Shown here: positions 26,069 through 35,116 of the stretch, one piece after another
Layout of the letters: each line of letters opens with the position of its first letter
How positions within the stretch are numbered: position 1 is the stretch's first letter
Assembly (NCBI GenBank): GCA_964521425.1
Contig: CAZFRO010000009.1
Location: 22,176 to 86,175, forward strand
Direction of reading: 5' to 3'
DNA: 64,000 nucleotides
Source: Joyebacterum sp964521425
GTDB lineage: Bacteria > Joyebacterota > Joyebacteria > Joyebacterales > Joyebacteraceae
The notes under the pieces: generated by a model
The model's database searches: none
Told to the model about the DNA's origin: nothing
What the model saw: the letters and a program-made list of their open reading frames with translations, nothing else
Made by a program: the position numbers and the translations under genes

Positions 26069-26959
26069 CTACATCTCTCTCAGGAGCGCGACCCGCTGTT
26101 CCATTGGAGGGTGGGTTGAGAAGAGCTTGTTGAAGGCGCCCTTCTGCCCCTTGAGCGGGTTCGAGATGTAGAGGTGGGCGGTCGCCTTGTTCGCGACCTC
26201 GAGCGGTTCCCGATCGGACGAGATCGTCTCGAGTGCACTCGCAAGTCCCTCGGGGTAACGCGTCAGGAGCGCACCGTTGGCGTCCGCCAGGAACTCGCGC
26301 CTCCTCGATATGGCGAGCTTGATCAACTGAGCGATGAGCGGTGAGAGAATCGCAAGCACAAGCGCGACGACCAGAAGGACTATACCCGCCTGACCGCCTC
26401 CCGATGAGCTTTTCCTCCTGCGTCCGCCCCACAAGAAGCTTCTCAGCATCCAGTCGCTCACGAGCGCGACGGTGCCGACCATGACAACGGTGAGTGTCAT
26501 GAGAAGGGTGTCGTAGTTCGCGATGTGAGACATCTCGTGACCGATGACTCCCTCGAGTTCGACGCGGTTCAGCTTCTGCAGAAGCCCAGTCGTGACGGCT
26601 ATCGCGGCGTGCTCGGGGTTTCGCCCGGTTGCGAACGCATTCGGGGCAGTGTCATCTATGATGTAGAGCTTGGGTGTGGGGAGCCCGGCTGCGATAGCGA
26701 GTCCCTCTACAGAGTGGTAGAGATGAGGATGGTCTCTCTTCTCCGCGGGCTTGGCCCGGCTGATGGCAAGGACCATCCTGTCACTGTTATAGTAGCTGCC
26801 CCATGCCGCGCCGCCTGCGATGACGGCCGCTAGTATTGGCGCGGCAGGACCCCAGACGGTCGTCCTGCCGAAGAGCCAGCCAAGAAACACCACGAAGAGG
26901 ATGAAGAACCCGACCAGGAAGCCCGACTTCACCTTGTTGCTGCTTATCTGCTCCCACAT
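26069..26959 (-). CDS. htpX: HtpX-like M48 membrane metalloprotease
   Basis: The protein has 296 residues, with two N-terminal membrane helices (14-55), the zinc motif GHEMSH near 140 and further hydrophobic segments at 155-175 and 190-215. FLADANGALLTRYPEGLASAL carries the third zinc ligand region. HtpX degrades misfolded membrane proteins. It is the third gene of a minus-strand unit with lemA and a small membrane protein; LemA and HtpX are often neighbours. Confidence 0.93.
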   Translation of the reverse strand: MWEQISSNKVKSGFLVGFFILFVVFLGWLFGRTTVWGPAAPILAAVIAGGAAWGSYYNSDRMVLAISRAKPAEKRDHPHLYHSVEGLAIAAGLPTPKLYIIDDTAPNAFATGRNPEHAAIAVTTGLLQKLNRVELEGVIGHEMSHIANYDTLLMTLTVVMVGTVALVSDWMLRSFLWGGRRRKSSSGGGQAGIVLLVVALVLAILSPLIAQLIKLAISRRREFLADANGALLTRYPEGLASALETISSDREPLEVANKATAHLYISNPLKGQKGAFNKLFSTHPPMEQRVALLREM

Positions 26960-26974
26960 CTATGGCTACTCCAT

Positions 26975-27055
26975 GGAGGGTGGTCCCCTGCTGGAGGCAA
27001 CGGAGGGCGGTCCCCTGCCGGAGGCAATGGAGGGCGGTCACCTGCTGTAGGCAAC
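26975..27055. repeat. 27-bp tandem repeat, three copies
   Basis: Units at 26975-27001, 27002-27028 and 27029-27055 follow the pattern GGAGGGYGGTCNCCTGCYG-NAGGCAAY. They fill the gap between htpX and the small membrane protein gene. The period is a multiple of three, but neither strand gives a convincing protein. Confidence 0.8.
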
Positions 27056-27071
27056 CGCCCTCACTGTCCTC

Positions 27072-27245
27072 CTACCAGAGAGGGAAGAACGTCGTGATGC
27101 AAGCGAGTATCAGGAGCACCGCAGGGATGATCAGATTGGGCGGACGACCACCCTCGACCAGTCTCTTCCTTCCCCAGAAGAGCGCAAGTCCGGCGAGGAG
27201 GTAGACGATCCCAAGAATGCTCTTGATGATGACGAAGAGCCCCAT
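27072..27245 (-). CDS. Small two-helix membrane protein
   Basis: This 57-residue protein starts at the ATG preceded by CGGAGG. Two hydrophobic segments (about 4-24 and 37-54) flank the basic loop GRKRLVEGGRPPN. It lies 13 nt after lemA and about 112 nt before htpX. The function is unknown; context suggests membrane stress or quality control. Confidence 0.65.
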   Translation of the reverse strand: MGLFVIIKSILGIVYLLAGLALFWGRKRLVEGGRPPNLIIPAVLLILACITTFFPLW

Positions 27246-27258
27246 ACCAACCTCCGAT

Positions 27259-27801
27259 CTAGAACTGGACCTTGACGGGCCCCTTCTCTGCTTCCCCGAT
27301 CTCGAAGTACTCCCGCTCCTTGAAGTTGAACATCCCGGCGATGACATTCGACGGGAACATCTCGCGCTTATTGTCGTACTTCAGAACCGTGTCGTTGTAG
27401 AACTGCCGCGAGTACGCGATCTTGCTCTCAACCCCCGAGAGTTCCTCCTGGAGCATCATGAAATTCTCGTTGGCCTTAAGCTCCGGATAGGCTTCCGCGA
27501 CGGCGAAGAGCGTCTTCAAGGCGCCGGTCAACATGTTGTTCGCTTCGGCATTGGCACCGACCGATTTCGCATTCTGGAGCGCCGAGCGCGCCTCGGTCAC
27601 CTTCTGGAAGACCTCTTTCTCGTGACCGGCGTAGCCCTTCACGGTCTCGATGAGATTCGGGATGAGATCGACACGCCGCTTGAGCTGTACGTCGATCTGC
27701 GACCAGGCGTTCTCAATCCGGTTCCTGAACTGGATGAGTGAGTTGTATGTGATGACGACCCAGGCGATGATGACGACGATGAGGGCAAGAACGATAATCA
27801 T
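27259..27801 (-). CDS. lemA: LemA family protein
   Basis: The protein has 180 residues: one N-terminal membrane helix followed by a long coiled helical domain. LemA signatures include NSLIQFRNRIENAWSQIDVQLKRR, DLIPNLIETVKGYAGHE, YNDTVLKYD and FPSNVIAGMFNFKEREYFE. The biochemical role of the family is not settled. It is the first gene of the lemA-htpX unit, behind a promoter at 27849-27878. Confidence 0.95.
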   Translation of the reverse strand: MIIVLALIVVIIAWVVITYNSLIQFRNRIENAWSQIDVQLKRRVDLIPNLIETVKGYAGHEKEVFQKVTEARSALQNAKSVGANAEANNMLTGALKTLFAVAEAYPELKANENFMMLQEELSGVESKIAYSRQFYNDTVLKYDNKREMFPSNVIAGMFNFKEREYFEIGEAEKGPVKVQF

Positions 27802-27848
27802 GCGTATCTCCCTTCAGGACTGCTGCTCCCAAGCGTAGCTGTAGGGCA

Positions 27849-27878
27849 TTTATAGCTCCGGGCGTCCTCATACGTCAA
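27849..27878 (-). promoter_or_regulatory. sigma70-type promoter of the lemA-htpX unit
   Basis: Read on the minus strand: TTGACG (27878-27873), 18 nt, TATAAA (27854-27849). It lies about 50 nt upstream of the lemA start. Confidence 0.65.
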
Positions 27879-27882
27879 GGGA

Positions 27883-30132
27883 TTACAGACGGGAACGCCT
27901 GAGCCTGAGCGAGTTCGTGACGACTGAGACTGAGGAGAACGCCATCGCGGTGGCGGCGTAGATGGGCCTCAGCAGGATGCCGAAGGCCGGGTAGAGGGCC
28001 CCCGCCGCCAATGGGATACCGACGGTGTTGTAGAAGAAGGCCCAGAACAGATTCTGCCTGATGGTTCGCATCGTCATCCGCGAGAGCTGGATGGCGACCA
28101 CGATATCCAGAAGGTCGTCGCGCATGAGCGTGATGTCCGATGCTTCTATTGCCACATCGGTGCCCGTTCCTATCGCAATGCCGACGTCGGCCTGCGCGAG
28201 GGCCGGGGCGTCGTTGATGCCGTCGCCGACCATGGCGACCGTCTCGCCGTCCTCCTGAAGTCTCGCGATCTCCGCCGCCTTGTCCTCAGGAAGCACCTCG
28301 GCGATGACTCGATCCGCTCCCGTCTCACGGCCAACGCTCCTCGCGATACGCTCGCGGTCCCCACTCAGGATGACGACTTTGATTCCCATGCCCTGGAGCT
28401 TCCCGACAAGGTCTCTTGCCTCGGGCTTCAGACGATCGGACACTCCTATGACGCCGAGCCCGTGACTCTCTGAGGAGATGAAGAGGGGCATGAGACCGCC
28501 ATCGAGCATGCGGTGAGATACATCTCCCGCGCGCTCATCGAAGAGACCCTCCTCGCGTATGAGCGCCTCGCTTCCGATCAGGACGCGCTTCCCGTTTACG
28601 ATGGCGCGAATGCCCTTTCCGGGGAGAGCCTCGAATCGCTCGGGCTCCTCAGCTTGAGCTCCATGCTCTCGCGCGTGTGCGACCACGGCGCGGGCAATTG
28701 GGTGCTCGGAGCGAAGCTCCGCTGATGCGGCCACGCTCATGAAGGAGGCCTCTTCGCCTCCGGAAGGAGGTGATACTTCTGCCACCGAGAGCTTCCCGAC
28801 AGTCAGAGTCCCGGTCTTGTCGAGCACGACCGTTGAGATCTTGTGGGCGGTCTCGAGTGGTTCACCACCCTTGATGAGTATTCCCATCTCCGCGCCGCGG
28901 CCGGTCCCGACCATGATGGCCGTCGGTGTGGCGAGACCCATGGCGCACGGACACGATATCACGAGCACCGCCACGAAACGCAGAAGGGCTCTCGTGAGAG
29001 TCGGGTTCGGATCCAGAACAAGCCAGAGGACGAACGTGAGAACGGCGATGCCGATCACGATCGGGACGAAGACCGATGCGACACGATCTGCGAGCCGCTG
29101 GATGGGGGCCTTCGATCCCTGAGCCTCCTCAACAAGGCGGACTATGTGTGCGAGCACGGTGTCGCTTCCGGTGCGTGTCGCCTCGAACCGGAACCCCCCG
29201 GTCGTATTGATCGTGGCACCTGTGACATCGTCGCCGACGCCCTTGTCGACAGGCAGGCTCTCGCCTGTGATCATCGATTCGTCGAGCGCCGACGCTCCCT
29301 CGGTGATGACTCCGTCGACGGGGACCTTACCGCCGGGTCGCACGACGACGATATCGCCGACAGAGACTTCACCGACCGGCACCTCGACTTCGATGCTGTC
29401 TCGCACAATCACCGCAGTTATCGGCGCCAGCTCCGCCAGTCGTTTGACGGCTGCTGAAGCGCGGCCTCTGGCTCGCGCCTCAAGGTAGCGACCCATGAGA
29501 ACGAGCGTGACGATCATGGCGCTCGTGTCGAAGTAGACGTGGATGCTCTGATCAGTCGCGGCGAACGCGTGAGGGGCAAAGGTAACGATGGAACTGTAGA
29601 CATAGGCGGTCATCGTTCCAACAACGACGAGCGTGTTCATGTCTGATGTGCCGTGGCGTGCGGCGGCCCAGGCTCCCCGGAAGAAGCGTCCCCCTGCCCA
29701 GAACATGACCGGCGTCGTCAGTACGAACAGCAAAAGGCTCCGCAGCCGAAACGGCACGCCCTCCACGAACGGGAAGAGCCCCGGCATGCTCCCGACGAAG
29801 ATGAGGATAGAGAGAACAAGAGCAGTCACGAGGCTCTGCCGGAGCCGGGCGAACTCGATCTCCTCGGCCGGGGAGTCCGGGGCGCCCACCGCATAGCCCG
29901 TGTCGCGAATGACGTCCTCGATTGCGGAAATGGCTGTGACGGAGGGGTCAAAGACCACGCGCGCGGAGTTCGTCGCCAGGTTGACGGCGGCGGAATCCAC
30001 TCCAGGAAGCCCGCCCAAGGCCTTCTCGACCCTTCCCACGCAGACCGCACACGTCATTCCTTCAATCGGGATCGTCCTGTCGCTTCGTTCGGTCATCTTC
30101 CCACCTGTCGGTCGCGAGGGGTTCACACTCAT
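27883..30132 (-). CDS. copA: Copper-transporting P1B-type ATPase
   Basis: The protein has 749 residues from ATG 30132. A heavy-metal-associated domain with GMTCAVC (C28, C31), eight membrane segments, the channel motif CPC near 392, the phosphorylation site DKTGT near 436, the SEHP motif and GDGIND near 633 are all present. It exports Cu(I). The start is uncertain: the frame opens at GTG 30219, and a duplicated stretch (PSRPAGRRM, PSRPTGGKM) yields ATG at 30132 and 30096. ATG 30096 begins a typical HMA domain. It is divergent from yjbQ. Confidence 0.95.
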   Translation of the reverse strand: MSVNPSRPTGGKMTERSDRTIPIEGMTCAVCVGRVEKALGGLPGVDSAAVNLATNSARVVFDPSVTAISAIEDVIRDTGYAVGAPDSPAEEIEFARLRQSLVTALVLSILIFVGSMPGLFPFVEGVPFRLRSLLLFVLTTPVMFWAGGRFFRGAWAAARHGTSDMNTLVVVGTMTAYVYSSIVTFAPHAFAATDQSIHVYFDTSAMIVTLVLMGRYLEARARGRASAAVKRLAELAPITAVIVRDSIEVEVPVGEVSVGDIVVVRPGGKVPVDGVITEGASALDESMITGESLPVDKGVGDDVTGATINTTGGFRFEATRTGSDTVLAHIVRLVEEAQGSKAPIQRLADRVASVFVPIVIGIAVLTFVLWLVLDPNPTLTRALLRFVAVLVISCPCAMGLATPTAIMVGTGRGAEMGILIKGGEPLETAHKISTVVLDKTGTLTVGKLSVAEVSPPSGGEEASFMSVAASAELRSEHPIARAVVAHAREHGAQAEEPERFEALPGKGIRAIVNGKRVLIGSEALIREEGLFDERAGDVSHRMLDGGLMPLFISSESHGLGVIGVSDRLKPEARDLVGKLQGMGIKVVILSGDRERIARSVGRETGADRVIAEVLPEDKAAEIARLQEDGETVAMVGDGINDAPALAQADVGIAIGTGTDVAIEASDITLMRDDLLDIVVAIQLSRMTMRTIRQNLFWAFFYNTVGIPLAAGALYPAFGILLRPIYAATAMAFSSVSVVTNSLRLRRSRL

Positions 30133-30166
30133 CCTCCTACCCGCCGGTCGGGATGGGTCCACACCG

Positions 30167-30195
30167 TTGACACGCGCCTGCTCATCTCCTACGAT
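30167..30195 (+). promoter_or_regulatory. sigma70-type promoter of yjbQ
   Basis: TTGACA (30167-30172), 17 nt, TACGAT (30190-30195). Its position makes the longest copA start (30219) less likely. Confidence 0.6.
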
Positions 30196-30242
30196 GCCAT
30201 CAGGCAGGCGGCGATGCACAGACGAAGCCCTGCCGACCGCGA

Positions 30243-30659
30243 ATGGAGAACCTCGTGATCAAGAGCCTCTCAGTACGAACACCCAAGCGCACGTGTTTCA
30301 TCGACATCACTGCCGAGGTCGCCCGCGCCGTTCACGATCTCGGTGTCGTCGACGGAAGCGTCACTGTATACATACCACACACTACTGCAGCTGTGACCAT
30401 CAATGAGAGCGCCGACCCTGACGTGATGCGAGACATCGATGTTGGTCTCTCCAATCTCATTCCGCACGTCGGTGACTATCGTCATGCGGAGGGGAACTCC
30501 GATGCTCACATCAAGTCGTCGCTTCTGGGCTCATCAGAAAAAGTGTTTGTTGTTGACGGAGAGCTTGTGCTGGGTACGTGGCAGGGTGTATTCTTCTGTG
30601 AGTTCGATGGACCGAGAACGCGAACTGTGTTGGTGGGAGGTTCGGACTCGGCATCGTGA
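30243..30659 (+). CDS. yjbQ: YjbQ/UPF0047 family protein
   Basis: The protein has 138 residues, the family length. Signatures: VTVYIPHTTAAVTINESADPDV, HAEGNSDAHIKSSLLGSSE and LGTWQGVFFCEFDGPRTR. Members have weak thiamin-phosphate synthase activity and a metal-binding trimer; the true role is unclear. GTG 30255 is an alternative start. The stop overlaps the next start. Confidence 0.92.
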   Translation: MENLVIKSLSVRTPKRTCFIDITAEVARAVHDLGVVDGSVTVYIPHTTAAVTINESADPDVMRDIDVGLSNLIPHVGDYRHAEGNSDAHIKSSLLGSSEKVFVVDGELVLGTWQGVFFCEFDGPRTRTVLVGGSDSAS

Positions 30660-31291
30660 TCGAGACGAGGAGGTGGTCAATAAGGTATGTGCGGATAGCC
30701 ATCATTGGGCTGACGGCACTGGTCTTCGCGGCGACACTGGCGCAGGCTGACGGTGTTACAGACGCCATGGACAATGCCCAGGATGCGTACGGGAATGAAG
30801 ACTACAAGGAAGCGAGCACGCAGCTTCAGACGGCCCTCGTCGGCGTCAATCAGAAGCTCATCGACATGATAATCGGCTACCTTCCCGCCGCACCGGCCGG
30901 ATGGACCGCAGAGGATCCTGAGGGAATGGACGCCTCGGCCATGGGTGCGGGTTTCTTCGCGTCCCTTGTCGTCTCGCGGGACTACTTCCCTCCAAACGGG
31001 TCAAACATCGAGGTCACGATCGCTGCAAACTCTCCGCTCCTGGCGACGTACACCATGTTCCTCTCCAATCCGATGATGGCGGCGATGGCTGGAATGAGCG
31101 GAATGGAGCAGACCAGCGCATGCGGGAACGATGCAATGGAGCAGTTCGGCGACGGAACCTACGATCTGAGTATCCTGCCAGGCAACACGACACTGATCGT
31201 CGTGAGCGGCAATACGGAAGACGACATCGACTACATCCGTCAGATTGGGAACCTCATCGACTGTGACGGGATCGTAAGTGTAGTAGAATAG
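30656..31291 (+). CDS. Exported protein, unknown function
   Basis: The protein has 211 residues and starts with GTG overlapping the yjbQ stop (GTGA). A signal peptide of about 35 residues ends AQADG. The mature part has an N-terminal helix with a TPR-like stretch (AQDAYGNEDYKEASTQLQTAL), a central mixed region with Met-rich MMAAMAGMSGMEQ, and two Cys. I assign no known family. Confidence 0.7.
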   Translation: MIETRRWSIRYVRIAIIGLTALVFAATLAQADGVTDAMDNAQDAYGNEDYKEASTQLQTALVGVNQKLIDMIIGYLPAAPAGWTAEDPEGMDASAMGAGFFASLVVSRDYFPPNGSNIEVTIAANSPLLATYTMFLSNPMMAAMAGMSGMEQTSACGNDAMEQFGDGTYDLSILPGNTTLIVVSGNTEDDIDYIRQIGNLIDCDGIVSVVE

Positions 31292-31359
31292 CGCGCGAGG
31301 GGTCGGCAGCATGAGAGCCTAAGCGCAATACGGTATGCTGTGATCGCATCGCAGCAGAG

Positions 31360-31398
31360 ACGGGCAGCCACGACATTACATTCAGCCGAGCTGCCCGT
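31360..31398 (+). terminator. Hairpin terminator after the exported protein
   Basis: ACGGGCAGC (31360-31368) pairs with GCTGCCCGT (31390-31398), followed by TTCAGT. A second hairpin (AAGCCCCGC at 31416-31424, complement at 31433-31441, then CGTCCTTTT) overlaps the end of the convergent protease gene. Together they separate the two transcripts. Confidence 0.55.
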
Positions 31399-31423
31399 TT
31401 CAGTATCAGGACCAGAAGCCCCG

Positions 31424-32422
31424 CTACTGTCGGCGGGGCTTCGTCCTTTTCCAGATGAGCCACGCGGCCAGCAGAGCCAGGCCAATGAGTAGTGCGAACC
31501 CGCCTTCGGGACCGTAGATCCCGCCGGCGAGACGCGACTCCGGCTCCAGCTCGACGACCTCGAGGATTCCGTGAAAGGGAAGGCCGCTTACGGGAAGCGA
31601 GTAGGCGAACCCGAGAAGGAAATTCCATCCGAAATGGAATCCTATGGGTAGCCAGAGCGAACGGCTTCTGAAGTAGAGGGAGCAGAGAAGCGCACCGATG
31701 AGCCAGGTGTTGATGAGACCGACGAAGTTGGCCCCGGGGTTCGTTACATGGAGGAGCGCGAAGATGAGCGATGAGACGATGACGGCCACGAACGGTCCGG
31801 TCTTCTCATTCAGTCTCTGGAGTATGTAGCCGCGGAACATCAGCTCTTCGTATACGCCTACTGCGATGAGCGCGGCGATGGCCAAGAGAAGGTAGGGGAC
31901 CAAGGCCTGATCGGGTGGCGCCGGTCGCTGGAACCCGACGACGGCGATACCACCGGAAGCGAGCGAGATCAGGAACACGACCGCCAGAAGCAGAGCCGCA
32001 AGGCCGATGCCTCTGCCGAAGTCGAGACGCCAACCCGGAACGAATCCGATCCCGAGGCTCGAGAACGGGCGCCGATCGAAGAGACGCACAAAGCCCCACG
32101 TGTAGGCGATGCTGTAGATTCCGACGATGATCATCAGGGGGAAGAAGAGGGGACCAAGAAGCTCAAGGATCTTCGCCGTATCCATCCCCGCGTCCGCAAG
32201 ATCCATCGAGGGCGCCTCGACAAGCCCCGCTTCAATGAGAATCGCAAACAGGATGCTTGCGAACACCGTGATCACGAGGCCCACAACAAGGTAGCCTACC
32301 AGATAGAGGATGATGCTCGTCACCGGGCCGAATCGGGGAGGAGGAGCCGATCGCGTCTCCTGGATCGCCTCGCCGGGCGCATTGCTCATGTTATCACCCG
32401 TTGTCCATGTCTCTGGGTTCAT
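31424..32422 (-). CDS. CPBP family intramembrane metalloprotease
   Basis: The protein has 332 residues from the ATG preceded by GGAGGCAGGGC. About seven membrane segments are present. The CPBP/Abi motifs are EELMFRGYILQRL (EExxxR), LLHVTNPG (His in motif 2) and GFHFGWN (FxxxN-type motif 3). Family members cleave CaaX-type or membrane substrates and some give bacteriocin immunity. The frame extends upstream to 32590, but that part does not look coding. Confidence 0.9.
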   Translation of the reverse strand: MNPETWTTGDNMSNAPGEAIQETRSAPPPRFGPVTSIILYLVGYLVVGLVITVFASILFAILIEAGLVEAPSMDLADAGMDTAKILELLGPLFFPLMIIVGIYSIAYTWGFVRLFDRRPFSSLGIGFVPGWRLDFGRGIGLAALLLAVVFLISLASGGIAVVGFQRPAPPDQALVPYLLLAIAALIAVGVYEELMFRGYILQRLNEKTGPFVAVIVSSLIFALLHVTNPGANFVGLINTWLIGALLCSLYFRSRSLWLPIGFHFGWNFLLGFAYSLPVSGLPFHGILEVVELEPESRLAGGIYGPEGGFALLIGLALLAAWLIWKRTKPRRQ

Positions 32423-32983
32423 GCCCTGCCTCCATAGGGGTGGGTGCGAGAATGCGCAGATTATTGCACGCGGCGGGCGGATGGTCAAACCCCGCGCGCC
32501 GGGTGTGGTTGTGTACGAAGTTGACACTCGATCGTCGCGAGCCTTGACCCGCGGCCGGTATCTGGATCGGGCTGTGGCGGGATTGCCCAAGAGGCGCGCC
32601 GTCGGCCGTCATCACGTCTTCATTTGGTGCATCGGCATCTGTTGGCACGTCCCTTGTTACATAAGTCCATCAAGCGCTTGTGTCTTGTACGAGACGGGGC
32701 TAGGAGCTGGGCGGGGTTGATCTGAATAGGGGCAGAGCCTCCCCGTCCCAGCGCCTGCCGAATGGCCGCCGATGGCGGCGAAGTGGCTGATCATCTGGGC
32801 GCTCTGGCGGGCTATATGGAGAGCGTGCCGTCAACAGGCAGAAGCGCCTTGCGTCGTGCGAAGGCGTTGAGTAAACTGGCCACAGTGTCGTCATACGATA
32901 CTGCGGTTTATTGCGTCCATTCACTGTAGTGAGCCCGCTTGGAGAGAGCAATCCACGCGGGGCTTCCTGCCCAGGAGGAGTAC
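32423..32983. other. Intergenic stretch without recognised genes
   Basis: There is no convincing coding frame in 561 nt on either strand; the open frames here lack start sites with ribosome binding sites and have no protein character. Only the ribosome binding site AGGAGGAG (32973-32980) for the next gene stands out. No clear promoter was found. Confidence 0.6.
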
Positions 32984-33895
32984 ATGAAGCGCTTCCTCAT
33001 CGTTCTGTTTGCGGTCAGTTGCCTGGCGCTATCGACATCGGCGCTTGCCGAGGATGGCTCTGCAGGGCTGGCCTTTCTGAAACTGGGCGTCGGCGCGCGG
33101 GCCATCGCAATGGGCGATGCCTACACAGCCGTGGGTGGGGATGCGGCGTCGATCTATTGGAACCCGGCAGGCACGGTGTCCGTCGATGGAATGGACGTCG
33201 GTCTCATGCACGCCAAGTGGTTCCAGGGCATCCGATACGAGTTTCTGGGTGCGGTGATGTCGAACGGTTCCCAGGCGTTCGGCCTGAGCGTGGTCGGACT
33301 CTACATGGACGATCTAGAACGCAGGGAGGGGCCGACATCGGACCCGATCGGCCACTTCGGGGTCTTTGATTTCGCGTTCACCGGCAACTACTCCAGACGA
33401 TTGACCGAGTCGTTCGACGTCGGCGGATCAGTCAAGTACCTGCACCAGAAGATAGACAGCGAGCTTGCTCGCGGTGTGGCGGTCGATCTCGGTGCGATCT
33501 ACCGTGTCCCGGCGGTGACGGGTCTCAGCGCCGGCGTGAGCGTTCAGAATCTCGGTCCCCAGATGAGTTTCATCGAGGACAAATTCGACCTGCCGGTTCT
33601 CTTCAAGATGGGAGCGGCGTATGAGACGCCGGTGTCCGCGTTGAACGGGGACCTGCTCCTCTCAGGTGACGCGGTTGTGCCGAACGACGGGGATGTGAAG
33701 ACCCACCTGGGCATCGAGTTCGAATACGCCGACATGTTTGCGCTCAGGGCCGGCTACCGTGTGGGGTGGGACAACCAGAATGTCACAGTCGGCTTCGGGG
33801 CCAAGATTCGCGGCATCCGCATCGACTATGCCTACGTTCCGTACTACAGTGACCTCGGTGACACACACCGCGTCTCGGTGGGGTTCTCGCTCTAG
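32984..33895 (+). CDS. PorV/UPF0164-type outer-membrane beta-barrel
   Basis: The protein has 303 residues, with a signal peptide ending ALAED (residue 22). It shows the PorV/PorQ/UPF0164 start FLKLGVGARAIAMGDAYTAVGGDAASIYWNPAG and amphipathic strands to the end (HRVSVGFSL). The family forms FadL-like barrels, some of which serve type 9 secretion as shuttle proteins. No other T9SS gene is in this window. A terminator follows at 33981. Confidence 0.85.
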   Translation: MKRFLIVLFAVSCLALSTSALAEDGSAGLAFLKLGVGARAIAMGDAYTAVGGDAASIYWNPAGTVSVDGMDVGLMHAKWFQGIRYEFLGAVMSNGSQAFGLSVVGLYMDDLERREGPTSDPIGHFGVFDFAFTGNYSRRLTESFDVGGSVKYLHQKIDSELARGVAVDLGAIYRVPAVTGLSAGVSVQNLGPQMSFIEDKFDLPVLFKMGAAYETPVSALNGDLLLSGDAVVPNDGDVKTHLGIEFEYADMFALRAGYRVGWDNQNVTVGFGAKIRGIRIDYAYVPYYSDLGDTHRVSVGFSL

Positions 33896-33904
33896 CGCGA
33901 GGCC

Positions 33905-33968
33905 CGAACCGAGACGAGCTGGAACCGGGACAAGCTGGAACCGGGAGAAGCCGGAACCGAGACAATCC
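33905..33968. repeat. 16-bp tandem repeat, four copies
   Basis: Units of the form GGAACCGGGACAAGCT, with one to four changes each, run from 33905 to 33968, directly after the barrel gene and before its terminator. Confidence 0.75.
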
Positions 33969-33980
33969 GATGATAACGCG

Positions 33981-34009
33981 AGGGCCCCTTGCACAGGGGC
34001 CCTTGTTTT
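33981..34009. terminator. Rho-independent terminator between convergent genes
   Basis: AGGGCCCCT pairs with AGGGGCCCT (33995-34003) around TGCAC and is followed by TGTTTTGTT. It is strong on the plus strand. Confidence 0.8.
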
Positions 34010-34061
34010 GTTCCTTGGTTCGGAGTTGTGTCGCAGGGTCTTCTCTTGCGGTCTTTCCGGG

Positions 34062-34862
34062 CTAGGGTGCGTCCGGATCTGTAGGCATGAGACCGTCCTC
34101 GACCCACTTGAGCATGTGAAAACCGGATGCGTCGAGCTCGACGACGGCGCGATTCGCCATCCAATCGCCAACGATGATGGCGGTTCCGCCATTTCGTTCC
34201 CACAGCCGCGGCGTGTGGATGTGTCCCACGATGACTGCGTCGAATCCCTCATCGAGCTTGTCAAACAGGAACCTCCGCATCGGCCCAACGGCGCGTTCGA
34301 TCCGGGCAGTGTCGATTGTCGAGAGGCCGGACGCCCAGCGTGCGATGGCAGAGCCTAGCGTTGGGGGAAGGATGCGGAACGCTGCGATCGCCGGCCCGCT
34401 CCTGATGACGGCCTTGAGCATGCGGTAGCCCCAGTCCCCGTCGGGGAGCCCGTCACCGTGCGCGATGAAGAGCCTGTTCCCGAAATGCGTCACCGTGACC
34501 GGGTCCCGTGAGACGGCGGCGTGCGAGCGGCGCTTGAAGACATCCCCGGCCCAGTAGTCGTGGTTGCCTCCAAGGAACGTGATGGATGTGCCGGATTCAG
34601 CCAGCGTGGAGAGTGCATTCAGAACGGCGACATGCTCGGGAGGAGCGGCCGTCCGGAACTCGAACCAGAAATCGAAGAGGTCTCCGGCGAGATAGAGATT
34701 GCAGGCCCGGCCACGAAGGTAGCCGAGAAGATCACAGAGAGCCTTCACCTTCGCGGCTTCAGCTGTCTCATCCTCGATTCCGAGGTGCGCATCTGCGATG
34801 AAGAATACGCTCCCCTGGGGCGTCTGAAGCTGTGAAGATGGCATGTCGCTTGCTTTTTTCAT
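34062..34862 (-). CDS. lpxH: UDP-2,3-diacylglucosamine hydrolase, LpxH type
   Basis: The protein has 266 residues. The calcineurin-like metallophosphoesterase motifs appear in order: FIADAHLG, GDLFDFWFEF, GGNHDYW, IAHGDG and GHIHTPRLW. The FDFW and HTP contexts are typical of LpxH, which makes lipid X in lipid A synthesis at the inner face of the membrane. This supports a diderm cell. A general phosphoesterase of the same family is the alternative. Confidence 0.85.
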   Translation of the reverse strand: MKKASDMPSSQLQTPQGSVFFIADAHLGIEDETAEAAKVKALCDLLGYLRGRACNLYLAGDLFDFWFEFRTAAPPEHVAVLNALSTLAESGTSITFLGGNHDYWAGDVFKRRSHAAVSRDPVTVTHFGNRLFIAHGDGLPDGDWGYRMLKAVIRSGPAIAAFRILPPTLGSAIARWASGLSTIDTARIERAVGPMRRFLFDKLDEGFDAVIVGHIHTPRLWERNGGTAIIVGDWMANRAVVELDASGFHMLKWVEDGLMPTDPDAP

Positions 34863-34936
34863 GACAACTTATCTTATTGTTGCAGAAGATGGCTGCAGGA
34901 CCGCCATTCAGACCGAGTCCCGCAGGATGAAACCGC

Positions 34937-34965
34937 TTGACCGAGAACGACCGAGTACTTAGAAT
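34937..34965 (+). promoter_or_regulatory. sigma70-type promoter
   Basis: TTGACC, 17 nt, TAGAAT (34960-34965). It serves the coiled-coil protein gene at 35117. Confidence 0.55.
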
Positions 34966-35116
34966 CGCATCCAATTCACTGAGAGTAGGCAGTGATTTCG
35001 GGGTTTCCTCCCTGAAACACGCCTGAAAGCCGCTCGTTTGAGAGCCTGCAACCGCAAATATAGCGTGCGGGCCCGAAACCGGCAAGCAAGAACCGAGAGG
35101 TTCGGAGGACGTGCAC

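Noticed and set aside
32310..32720. Open frame on the plus strand over the CPBP gene start
   Set aside because: It runs opposite to the supported protease N-terminus and has no protein-like character.
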